In this document: positions 1 through 6,897 of the stretch, in pieces
How the letters are laid out: every line of letters begins with the position of its first letter
Position numbering within the stretch: position 1 is the stretch's first letter
Origin: Flammeovirgaceae bacterium
GTDB taxonomy: Bacteria > Bacteroidota > Bacteroidia > Cytophagales > MED-G16
Assembly (NCBI GenBank): GCA_002702205.1
Contig: NZYP01000066.1
Span: 5,691 to 12,991 of the forward strand
Direction: 5' to 3'
Length of the DNA: 7,301 nt
The notes under the pieces: model-generated
Told to the model about the DNA's origin: nothing
The model's database searches: none
What the model saw: only the letters and a program-made list of their open reading frames with translations
Position numbers and translations under genes: made by a program

Positions 1-449
1 TATCAAAAAAGTTAAATAAAGATAAAAATTTAGTATATATCTTGATGGGAGATGGTGAACTTCAAGAAGGGCAAATATGGGAGGCAGCAATGTTTGCAAG
101 TCATAATAAACTAAATAACCTTATAGGGTTTATTGATTACAATGGTCAACAAATAGATGGTCCAGTTGATGAAGTTAACTCCCTTCTTAGCCTTAAAGAA
201 AAATTCAATTCATTTGGTTGGAATACTATTGAATGTGATGGAAATGATTTTGAGGATCTGATTAAATCAATACATAAAGCAAAAGTAAAACTAGAAGAGA
301 AAAAACCAGTTATAATTATTATGAAGACTATAATGGGTAAAGGTGTTGACTTTATGGAAAATACTCATAAATGGCATGGAATTGCTCCTGATGACAAACA
401 GTTAGAAGATGCCTTATCACAACTTGAAGAAACTTTAGGAGATTATTAA
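1..449 (+). CDS. Transketolase N-terminal subunit (5' end missing)
   Basis: This is the thiamine-diphosphate-binding half of a split transketolase, which transfers two-carbon ketol units between sugar phosphates in the cytoplasmic non-oxidative pentose phosphate pathway. The frame is open from base 3 with no stop before the edge, and the residues before the first Met (NLVYIL) continue the family sequence. The gene therefore starts upstream, and the TTG/ATG at 42-47 is internal. About 148 residues are visible of roughly 280 expected for such subunits. The ThDP/Mg motif is clear: GDGELQEGQIWEAA followed by DYNGQQIDG, where the Asn closes the GDG-N motif. Near the end, GKGVDFMENTHKWHG is the usual active-site loop of split transketolases. 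The stop TAA shares one base with the start codon of the next gene, which encodes the partner subunit. The family assignment is secure; the missing N-terminus cannot be assessed. Confidence 0.95.
   Translation, partial: SKKLNKDKNLVYILMGDGELQEGQIWEAAMFASHNKLNNLIGFIDYNGQQIDGPVDEVNSLLSLKEKFNSFGWNTIECDGNDFEDLIKSIHKAKVKLEEKKPVIIIMKTIMGKGVDFMENTHKWHGIAPDDKQLEDALSQLEETLGDY
437..441 (+). promoter_or_regulatory. Shine-Dalgarno-like AGGAG before the transketolase C-subunit gene
   Basis: AGGAG lies 7 bases before the ATG at 449, inside the last codons of the upstream gene. It supports that start and coupled translation of the two subunits. It is the only good match to an anti-16S sequence among the gene starts in this window; the others show none. 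In Bacteroidota such sites are weakly used, so its role is uncertain. Confidence 0.4.
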
Positions 450-1408
450 TGGAAAGAAGAGAATACACATTTACAGAAAAAAAAGATACTCGATCTGGTT
501 TTGGAGATGGATTATATGAGGTTGGAGTAAATAACGAGAAAATAATTGCACTCTGCGCTGACTTAACAGGATCACTAAAAATGGGGAAATTTAAAGAAGA
601 TTTTCCTGATAGATTTTTTCAAGTTGGAATAGCAGAAGCAAATATGATGGGAATAGCAGCTGGCATGACAATAGGTGGAAAAATACCTTTCACTGGTACT
701 TTTGCAAATTTTTCAACAGGAAGAGTGTATGATCAGATAAGACAATCAATAGCCTACTCAGGAAAAAATGTAAAAATTTGTGCATCTCATGCTGGTTTAA
801 CTCTTGGAGAAGATGGAGCGACACATCAGATCCTAGAGGATATTGGTATGATGAAAATGCTTCCAGGAATGACTGTAATAAATCCTTGCGATTACACTCA
901 AACAAAACAGGCAACAATTGCTATTTCAGACCATATGGGACCTGTATACTTAAGATTTGGAAGACCTAAATGGCCAGTTTTTACTGACGAAAATGAAAAG
1001 TTCATAATTGGTAAAGCTAAAACCTTTATAGAGGGGAAAGACATTTCCATTTTTGCTACTGGTCACATGCTTTGGCAGGCACTAGAAGCTGAAAAACTAC
1101 TCTATAAAAAAGGAATATATGCAGAAGTTATTAATATCCATACTATAAAACCACTTGATGAGGATGCAATATTAGAATCTATTAAAAAAACAGGTTGTGC
1201 AATATCATGTGAAGAACATAATATAATTGGAGGATTAGGAGAGAGTATATCTAGAGTAATAAGTGAGAACAATCCTTTACCATTTAAAATAGTGGGAGTA
1301 AATGATTCTTTTGGCGAAAGTGGTAAGCCTATAGATCTACTCTCAAAATATGGTCTAGATCCAAAAAATATTATGGACAGCGCCCTCCAAGTTTTAAAAA
1401 GAAAATGA
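449..1408 (+). CDS. Transketolase C-terminal subunit
   Basis: This 319-residue protein is the second half of the split transketolase and pairs with the product of the preceding gene. The pyrimidine-binding domain spans about residues 12-175. It contains the catalytic Glu in GIAEANMMGIAAGM (E63), which activates the ThDP pyrimidine, followed by FTGTFANFSTGRVYDQIR and ASHAGLTLGEDGATHQ (112-127), all typical of the family. The C-terminal transketolase domain follows (about 190-315), with IHTIKPLDEDAI (230-241) and EEHNIIGGLGE (255-265). Length is normal for a C-subunit of about 310-320 residues. The ATG overlaps the upstream stop by one base and has a Shine-Dalgarno-like site. The stop overlaps the queC start by four bases (ATGA). 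No key residue looks lost, so an active enzyme is expected. A distant relative such as the E1 beta subunit of 2-oxoacid dehydrogenases is less likely, given the transketolase-type partner. Confidence 0.95.
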   Translation: MERREYTFTEKKDTRSGFGDGLYEVGVNNEKIIALCADLTGSLKMGKFKEDFPDRFFQVGIAEANMMGIAAGMTIGGKIPFTGTFANFSTGRVYDQIRQSIAYSGKNVKICASHAGLTLGEDGATHQILEDIGMMKMLPGMTVINPCDYTQTKQATIAISDHMGPVYLRFGRPKWPVFTDENEKFIIGKAKTFIEGKDISIFATGHMLWQALEAEKLLYKKGIYAEVINIHTIKPLDEDAILESIKKTGCAISCEEHNIIGGLGESISRVISENNPLPFKIVGVNDSFGESGKPIDLLSKYGLDPKNIMDSALQVLKRK

Positions 1409-2070
1409 AAAAAGCTCTTGTTTTATTATCAGGAGGTCAAGATTCAACAACGTGTTTATTTTGGGCGAAAGAAAGATTTGATTACGTTGAAGCAGTTGGA
1501 TTTGACTATGGTCAAAGACATAATTCAGAATTAAAGTTTGCCAAGAAAATAGCTAAAATTGCAAAAATAAAATTTAAAATAATTTCCTTGAAAAACTTAT
1601 TTTCTAATTCTGCTCTGATTGATATGGATAAAGATATAAATGAAAAGCATCCTAATAATAGAACATTACCAAGTTCTTTTGTTCCAGGAAGAAACATCCT
1701 ATTCATATCAATTGCATCGTCTTACGCATATAACAAAAAAATTGATAATATAGTGATTGGCGTTTGTGAGACTGATTATAGTGGTTATCCAGACTGTAGA
1801 AATGAATTTATAGAATCAATTGAAAAGTCTATTTCAATTGGACTTGAATATGAATTAAGAATACATACACCTCTAATGAAACTAGATAAAGCAGAAACTT
1901 GGAAGTTAGCTAAGGAACTAGGATGTTTAGATATAATTATTAATGATACGATGACTGATTATAATGGATCTCTAGTAAAAAATGAGTGGGGCTATGGGAA
2001 ATTAGATAACCCAGCCAGTAAATTAAGAAGTGAAGGATATTTTAAAGCAAAACAAAATAATTGGATATAA
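1405..2070 (+). CDS. queC: QueC-family 7-cyano-7-deazaguanine (preQ0) synthase lacking the zinc cysteines
   Basis: QueC converts 7-carboxy-7-deazaguanine, ammonia and ATP to preQ0 in queuosine synthesis. The 221-residue protein has the ATP-pyrophosphatase PP-loop SGGQDS (9-14) and the QueC blocks GFDYGQRHNSEL (32-43), FVPGRNILF (92-100), GVCETDYSGYPDCRNEF (119-135) and HTPLMKLDKAETWKLAKELG (154-173). The odd part is the C-terminus. QueC normally ends with a four-Cys zinc site (TCYNG, then CGxCPxC before LR). Here TDYNG (184-188) and WGYGKLDNPASKLR (195-208) align without a gap across the CxxCxxC block, and the four positions are D185, K199, N202 and S205. The frame is intact, so this is substitution, not frameshift. 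The ATG overlaps the transketolase stop by four bases, and queF begins directly after the stop. Membership of the QueC family is clear; whether it makes preQ0 is uncertain. A role in a DNA-modification or defence cassette is less likely because queF is adjacent and no such genes are seen. Confidence 0.88.
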   Translation: MKKALVLLSGGQDSTTCLFWAKERFDYVEAVGFDYGQRHNSELKFAKKIAKIAKIKFKIISLKNLFSNSALIDMDKDINEKHPNNRTLPSSFVPGRNILFISIASSYAYNKKIDNIVIGVCETDYSGYPDCRNEFIESIEKSISIGLEYELRIHTPLMKLDKAETWKLAKELGCLDIIINDTMTDYNGSLVKNEWGYGKLDNPASKLRSEGYFKAKQNNWI

Positions 2071-2493
2071 ATGAAACTTAAAAGTAATATTGTAGATCCG
2101 TATGTTGGTCAGACAGCAGAAGGTAAAAAGATAGAGTTTGATAGTATTGATAAAATTGAAGAAAAAGAACTCAAGGTATTTTTATTCAAAAATAAAAAAG
2201 AATACATTAAAATAATATCAAAGGAATTTATCGCTGTATGTCCTTTTAGTGGATTACCAGACGTTGCAAAATTAAAGATAGAGTATTACCCAGAAGGTGG
2301 CATTGCAATTGAATTAAAATCGTTAAAATATTATTTGGTAAGCTATAAAAATGTTGGAATATACCAAGAAGAAGTGACTAGCAAGATTTTTAAAGATTTA
2401 AAAAAGATTCTTAAAACGAATAAATTAAAAGTTACGACAAAATATAATGTCAGAGGAGGTCTATATACAACATGTAGAATAGGAAATATTTAA
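2071..2493 (+). CDS. queF: QueF-like NADPH-dependent preQ0 reductase, short and with a His-to-Gln change
   Basis: QueF reduces the nitrile of preQ0 to the amine preQ1 using NADPH in the tunnelling-fold superfamily. This 140-residue protein matches the single-domain (B. subtilis) type, which is about 165 residues. The nucleophilic Cys (C57) and the acid Asp (D64) lie in CPFSGLPD with the correct seven-residue spacing. The family signature ELKSLKYY (81-88) and RGGLY (128-132) are present. The loop that reads FHE in typical QueF (His96-Glu97 in B. subtilis) is YQE here: Glu is kept (E100) but His is replaced by Gln (Q99). The protein ends about ten residues after RGG, so the usual C-terminal tail is missing. 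The start abuts the queC stop, and the partner gene supports the assignment. The signature argues against the archaeal QueF-like amidinotransferase. Activity is probable but unproven. Confidence 0.87.
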   Translation: MKLKSNIVDPYVGQTAEGKKIEFDSIDKIEEKELKVFLFKNKKEYIKIISKEFIAVCPFSGLPDVAKLKIEYYPEGGIAIELKSLKYYLVSYKNVGIYQEEVTSKIFKDLKKILKTNKLKVTTKYNVRGGLYTTCRIGNI

Positions 2494-2511
2494 TTTGAAT
2501 ATTTCCTTTTG
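2481..2511 (+). terminator. Intrinsic terminator hairpin over the convergent gene ends
   Basis: AGGAAATATT (2481-2490) and AATATTTCCT (2498-2507) form a perfect 10-bp stem with a 7-base loop, TAATTTG. TTTTG follows from 2507, with the first T pairing in the stem. The T tail favours termination of plus-strand transcripts from the tkt-queC-queF operon. The minus-strand side continues as ATTCTAC, so termination in that direction would be weaker. The queF stop lies in the loop, and the stem arms encode the last residues of both convergent genes. The stem is AT-rich with only two G-C pairs, which lowers confidence. Confidence 0.65.
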
Positions 2512-3791
2512 AATCTATCATATAATATTTGTTGTTTACCATTTAAGTTAATTTCTCTTCCTGTTATAAATGCGTGAACAATTTGACTTGTTCTCATATC
2601 AAGAATATCACCTTTTGAGACAATTATATTTGCATCCTTACCTACTTCTAATGAACCTGTTACATCATCAATTCCTAGAATTTTAGCAGTATTAAAAGAA
2701 ATCATTTTTAGAGCTTCTTCTTTCGGAACTCCATAAGCTACAGAAGTACCAGCTAAAAAAGGTAAATTTCTTTGAGAATGGAGGGAACCAGAAGCAGTTA
2801 ATCCAACTATTATACCCTCTTTAAACAAAAGGTAAGGAAGTTTATAGGGCAAATCAACATCCTCTTGATTTCTAGCAGGTATTCTGTGTAAATTATTTAG
2901 CAATATTGGTAAATTATTTTCTTTAATAAAATCAATAGTATAGTAAGCGTCATCAGCACCAACAATAACTAAATCATTAATATCATGTCTCTTGAATGTC
3001 TGTACTGATTCAATTATTTGATCTCTAGAATTAGCATGAATATATACTTTTTTCTTACCAGAAAAAACACCAAGCATAGCCTCCAACTTTAAATTTATTT
3101 CTTCAATATTATCTCTTCTATTATAATAAGACCTTGAATCGATAAGAAATTTGTGAATTTTATCAACTGTACTATTATAATTTGAATTTGTCCTAAACTC
3201 CGTTGAACCTGACCTTCTACTTGGGGGATAGGTTTTTCTTGGCCATTTAATATGAATACCATTATCAATCTTATATGCTGCATCTTCCCAATTCCAACCT
3301 TCCATCATCATGACAGAAGAATTTCCAGTTATCAAATCTCCATCTGGAGCAACTTGAGATAAAAGAATTCCATTATATCTAAAAGTTGAAATCATTTCTG
3401 AATCTGTATTATAAGATGTAAGAGTCCTAATATTTGAATTTATATCACCAATCTCAGTATGATCTAAAGTGGCTCTTATTGCAGAAATTTCTTCTAAACC
3501 AACCTTTGAAATAGGTAAGATAAGACCAGGATAAACCAATTTATTATTTAAGTCAATCTGTAAATGATTTTCAAAATTTTTAAGTATTGTATTATTAAAT
3601 TGGCCTACATGAGTTATTTTCCCAGAATCAAAACATACATAACCTTCTTCAATAATTGTTCCATCACCAACATGGACTTGGGCATTATATAAAATTATTG
3701 CCTTATCTTGTTTACTCACTGGTTCAGGAACCTGAGAATAAATAGTATGAGATATAAATAAGAAAATTAAAATATATGTTTTATTCATCAT
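2490..3791 (-). CDS. Exported amidohydrolase-like protein with a degenerate metal site
   Basis: This 433-residue protein belongs to the imidazolonepropionase/amidohydrolase-like group often encoded beside a large double amidohydrolase in Bacteroidota. A signal peptide (1-19) ends in YS before Gln20. The small beta-sandwich part (about 30-85) leads into the barrel at VYPGLILPIS. Family blocks seen are TSYNTDSE (125-132), GWNWEDAAYKIDNGIH (165-180), VYIHAN (249-254), EDVDLPYKLPYLL (310-322), QRNLPFLAGTSVAYG (340-354) and GSLEVGKDANIIVSKGD (379-395). The usual HxH after PGxID is replaced (I94, K96), and the strand-8 Asp is missing around 333-338, so a standard metal-dependent hydrolase is unlikely. 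It starts 6 bases after the large gene's stop; either of two tandem ATGs could be used. Its stop overlaps queF convergently by four bases. It may be a non-catalytic partner of the upstream enzyme, or a variant enzyme with different ligands. Confidence 0.88.
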   Translation of the reverse strand: MMNKTYILIFLFISHTIYSQVPEPVSKQDKAIILYNAQVHVGDGTIIEEGYVCFDSGKITHVGQFNNTILKNFENHLQIDLNNKLVYPGLILPISKVGLEEISAIRATLDHTEIGDINSNIRTLTSYNTDSEMISTFRYNGILLSQVAPDGDLITGNSSVMMMEGWNWEDAAYKIDNGIHIKWPRKTYPPSRRSGSTEFRTNSNYNSTVDKIHKFLIDSRSYYNRRDNIEEINLKLEAMLGVFSGKKKVYIHANSRDQIIESVQTFKRHDINDLVIVGADDAYYTIDFIKENNLPILLNNLHRIPARNQEDVDLPYKLPYLLFKEGIIVGLTASGSLHSQRNLPFLAGTSVAYGVPKEEALKMISFNTAKILGIDDVTGSLEVGKDANIIVSKGDILDMRTSQIVHAFITGREINLNGKQQILYDRFKRKYSN

Positions 3792-3797
3792 TTAAAA

Positions 3798-6700
3798 TTA
3801 ATTTTCTAAGGTTGATTGGTAATCATATTCATCTTCACATGTAAGTTCAAAGTGAGCTGTCTTAATTGGTTTTCTTCTACTTCCTACAGAAATATTTGAG
3901 TTTTTCATTTTAGAGATTATTCTAGCCCTCTCACTTTTAATTTCATCTCTTAATTTTTTGTCCTCTTCTATATCATAATAAACCTTACCATCAACAATTG
4001 TTTTTAAAGGTTTTGAGTATATTGATAAAGGATGATCATTCCATAATACTAAATCAGCATCTTTACCCACCTTAATGCTTCCCATTCTGTGATCAAGGTT
4101 CAATAATTTAGCAGGATTTATTGTTACTAATTTCATTGCCTCAATTTCAGACATATTACCATATTTAATTGTTTTACCTGCCTCTTGATTTAATCTTCTT
4201 GCCATCTCTCTATTATCTGAGTTAATTGCTGTAACAACACCAGCTTGTGACATAAGAGCTGCATTATAGGGAATTGCTTCCTTTACCTCATTTTTAAAAG
4301 CCCACCAGTCCGCAAAGGAAGCTCCACCTGCGCCATGCCCAGCCATAATATCTGCAACCTTATACCCTTCAAGAATATGTGTAAAAGTATTTACTTTGAA
4401 GTCAAACTTTTCTGCAACCTTCATTAACATATTAATTTCAGACTGTACATATGAATGACATGTAATATGCATTTTACCATTTAAAATTTCAGTCAATGCA
4501 TCTAATTCAATATCCTTTCTAGGCACAATAGCATTAACCTTTTCTTTCTTTGATAATGCATTGTAATTTTTCCATTTACTTTCATAAATTTTTGCCTCAT
4601 TAAAAGCATTAACAAATACTTGTTCTACTCCCATTCTTGTATCTGGAAACCTTGTACTTGATGTAGCCCTAGACCTTTTAACATTTTCACCAAGTGCAAA
4701 TTTTATATATTCATCAGCTTCGCTAATAATCATTTCCTCAGGTGAGGAACCCCACCTAAACTTTACTATTGCAGATTGTCCACCAATTGCATTTGCAGAA
4801 CCATGAAGAAGTTGTGAAGCGGTTACGCCTCCAGCTAGTTGTCTGTAAATATTAATATCTTCGGAGTTGACAACATCTTTCATTCTTACCTCAGCAGTGT
4901 TAGATTGTGAACCCTCATTTACTCCGAAAAGAGCAATATGAGAGTGTTCATCAATAATTCCTGGAGTTAAATGCAATCCGTTACCATCAATAATCTCTAT
5001 ATTTTTATCCTTTAAATTGATTTCTAAACCTATATCTACAATTTTCCCATCATCTATTAATACATCTCCTTTCTCGATAACCCCATCATTCTCAAGAGTC
5101 CAAATCTTAGCTCCTTTTATTAGCGTTCTCTTTTGACTTTTTATTGACTTCGATCCATATTCAACAAATGGATATATCACATCCCCTATATCTTCTTCTT
5201 TATTAATAGAAACTTTAGAATTTTTTTTAATTTTTATACTATTTGAGGAAATTTTTACAGCAGTCCATTCAAACCAATCTGTATTATTCAAAGTACCTTT
5301 CCCTATAAATTTTCCATTTGAATAAAATCCAGATAATTTATATTCTCTTGATAAATTTTCTTCCTTATTTTCATTAACACTAAATGTTAATGAAATATTT
5401 TCATCATCTACAAAAATTTTAGAATCAGCTTTAACAGAATCTGATAATTTAATAATACTAATTTTAGCTTTGGGGTCATCCTTATCACCATAAATATTTA
5501 ATGAAATATTATTTATATCCTTATTTTTTCCCCTATCTATCGATAAGATATAATCACCAGTAAAGTCAATTATATTAGTATCATTGACCTTATGCCATTT
5601 CCCTTGGACCCAATTACTAAGAATTTTTGTGTCTTCAGAAAATATATCTCCGTCGGCTATAAAAAAATTTGCAATAAAAGACTTGTTTAATGAACCTAAT
5701 TTTTTTTCCATATTTAGAAACTTAGATGGGTTATAGGTTAGTGCTTTTAATAAAATAGCTTTTGATGCTCCCCTATTAAGAGATTTAATTAAATTAATTC
5801 TAAAATCAGATAAATTTTTCAAACCATTTGTTGTTATTGAAAAATCAATATCATTATTCTCTAAAAAAAATGGATTAGATGGGGCTAATTCCCAATGCTT
5901 TAATTGGGAAAGTAAGATGTCCTTGTTTTTAAAAGGATCATCTACATTATATGGATTAGGATAGTTAATAGGAACAATTAAACTTGAGTTTCCATCTTTT
6001 ATTTCTTTTATCCTTTGATACTCATCTCCCTCACCTTTGATTATAAATTTAGTACCAATCTCTTTCTCAATTTTTTGAGCAAGAAGTATCCTCAGTTTAT
6101 CTCTTACCTCTATTATTTTGGGTAAATTATTATTATTAACAATAGCTGATAGCGAGAGATTAGTTTCTTTTATTTTATCTGCATTAATTGAGTACCATTC
6201 CGCATCAAAAAAAGATTGTTTTAATAAAGCTACAGCACCCATAAGTGAACTTGGATACCTCTGTCTCGATGAACCTTTCATAAAAGAGAAATGGTTTGAT
6301 GCCTTATCTTGGATAATAATATTTTGTTCAACATCATTTGCTAGTGAAACTAAACTACCTGTACCCCTCATAATTCCATCCATATTGTGAGAAACAACTG
6401 CCCCAAAACCTTCATTCCTTAATTGATCTGATTTCTTTAAATCAAATTTTATATTTTCAACACTATTATACTCAGGTCTTATAGACTCATTCCAAGAGAA
6501 AGGACCATTCTTATTTGATAACATTTGTGGATTAGTATAACTCGACCCAAAGCTTGTAGATGAACTTAAAGGCTCATTCTGAATGATACCATAATCAGTA
6601 TATAAATCGATAAAAGAGGGATATATATAATTACCTCCTAAATCAAATATTCTTATACCCTGAGGAATCGATACATCTTTACCAACTGATTCAATGACAC

Positions 6701-6884
6701 CATCTTTTATAACTAGAATACCATTTTCTAATTTCGTTTTATAATCAATTATAATATTTGCATTTATAAATGCATAATGATTTTCTCTATTATCATTTAC
6801 ACCATTTACTGGGAATCCTTCCTGGGACATAGAAATAAAAGGAGCAATGAAAAGCAAAAGAAATATTGTATATTTTTTTTTCAT
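3798..6884 (-). CDS. Exported double amidohydrolase (degenerate N-unit plus metal-binding C-unit)
   Basis: This 1028-residue protein has a signal peptide (1-20) ending in MS before Gln21, so it acts outside the cytoplasm. Unit 1 (about 35-415) has an amidohydrolase layout, with YPSFIDLYTDYG (88-99) where PGxIDxHxH is expected: both His are lost (Y95, D97). It ends with a family-like ALTYNPSKFL and LGSLNKSFIANFFIADGD (396-413). A beta-rich linker follows (about 430-575), with GDYILSID and YKLSGFYSNGKFIGKG. Unit 2 (about 585-970) looks competent: PGIIDEHSH (H647, H649), HITCHSY (H806, H810), THILEGYK (H836) and INSDNREMARRLN (D890), then NPAKLLNLDHRMGSIKVGKDADLVLWNDHP. A charged helix (973-993) and an acidic tail close the protein. 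Substrate is unknown; relatives include imidazolonepropionase and dipeptidase-like enzymes. It lies 13 bases after the DUF1573 gene and 6 before the smaller relative, so one operon is likely. Confidence 0.92.
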   Translation of the reverse strand: MKKKYTIFLLLFIAPFISMSQEGFPVNGVNDNRENHYAFINANIIIDYKTKLENGILVIKDGVIESVGKDVSIPQGIRIFDLGGNYIYPSFIDLYTDYGIIQNEPLSSSTSFGSSYTNPQMLSNKNGPFSWNESIRPEYNSVENIKFDLKKSDQLRNEGFGAVVSHNMDGIMRGTGSLVSLANDVEQNIIIQDKASNHFSFMKGSSRQRYPSSLMGAVALLKQSFFDAEWYSINADKIKETNLSLSAIVNNNNLPKIIEVRDKLRILLAQKIEKEIGTKFIIKGEGDEYQRIKEIKDGNSSLIVPINYPNPYNVDDPFKNKDILLSQLKHWELAPSNPFFLENNDIDFSITTNGLKNLSDFRINLIKSLNRGASKAILLKALTYNPSKFLNMEKKLGSLNKSFIANFFIADGDIFSEDTKILSNWVQGKWHKVNDTNIIDFTGDYILSIDRGKNKDINNISLNIYGDKDDPKAKISIIKLSDSVKADSKIFVDDENISLTFSVNENKEENLSREYKLSGFYSNGKFIGKGTLNNTDWFEWTAVKISSNSIKIKKNSKVSINKEEDIGDVIYPFVEYGSKSIKSQKRTLIKGAKIWTLENDGVIEKGDVLIDDGKIVDIGLEINLKDKNIEIIDGNGLHLTPGIIDEHSHIALFGVNEGSQSNTAEVRMKDVVNSEDINIYRQLAGGVTASQLLHGSANAIGGQSAIVKFRWGSSPEEMIISEADEYIKFALGENVKRSRATSSTRFPDTRMGVEQVFVNAFNEAKIYESKWKNYNALSKKEKVNAIVPRKDIELDALTEILNGKMHITCHSYVQSEINMLMKVAEKFDFKVNTFTHILEGYKVADIMAGHGAGGASFADWWAFKNEVKEAIPYNAALMSQAGVVTAINSDNREMARRLNQEAGKTIKYGNMSEIEAMKLVTINPAKLLNLDHRMGSIKVGKDADLVLWNDHPLSIYSKPLKTIVDGKVYYDIEEDKKLRDEIKSERARIISKMKNSNISVGSRRKPIKTAHFELTCEDEYDYQSTLEN

Positions 6885-6897
6885 TTAGGATATAAAA

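Noticed and set aside
42..47. TTG/ATG as a possible start of the first gene
   Set aside because: The frame is open to the window edge, and the residues before it (NLVYIL) continue the transketolase family pattern, so the start is upstream.
690..917. Open frame of 75 codons antisense to the transketolase C-subunit
   Set aside because: It lies wholly within a conserved gene and has no recognisable features.
1405..2070. QueC-like protein of a defence or DNA-deazapurine modification cassette
   Set aside because: No nuclease, TGT-like or other defence genes are in the window, and queF sits directly downstream, which fits tRNA queuosine synthesis better.
2071..2493. Archaeal-type QueF-like amidinotransferase
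   Set aside because: The protein carries the reductase signature ELKSLKYY, and the remaining context is bacterial queuosine synthesis.
6118..6390. Open frame of 90 codons on the plus strand inside the large amidohydrolase gene
   Set aside because: It is antisense to a clear gene, shows no recognisable family or start signal, and is the kind of chance frame expected opposite coding sequence.
6873..6881. Run of nine A residues (coding strand) right after the start codon of the large amidohydrolase, as a phase-variation tract
   Set aside because: It encodes the Lys-rich start of a normal signal peptide, and such A runs are expected in this AT-rich sequence; similar 8-base runs occur inside the gene.
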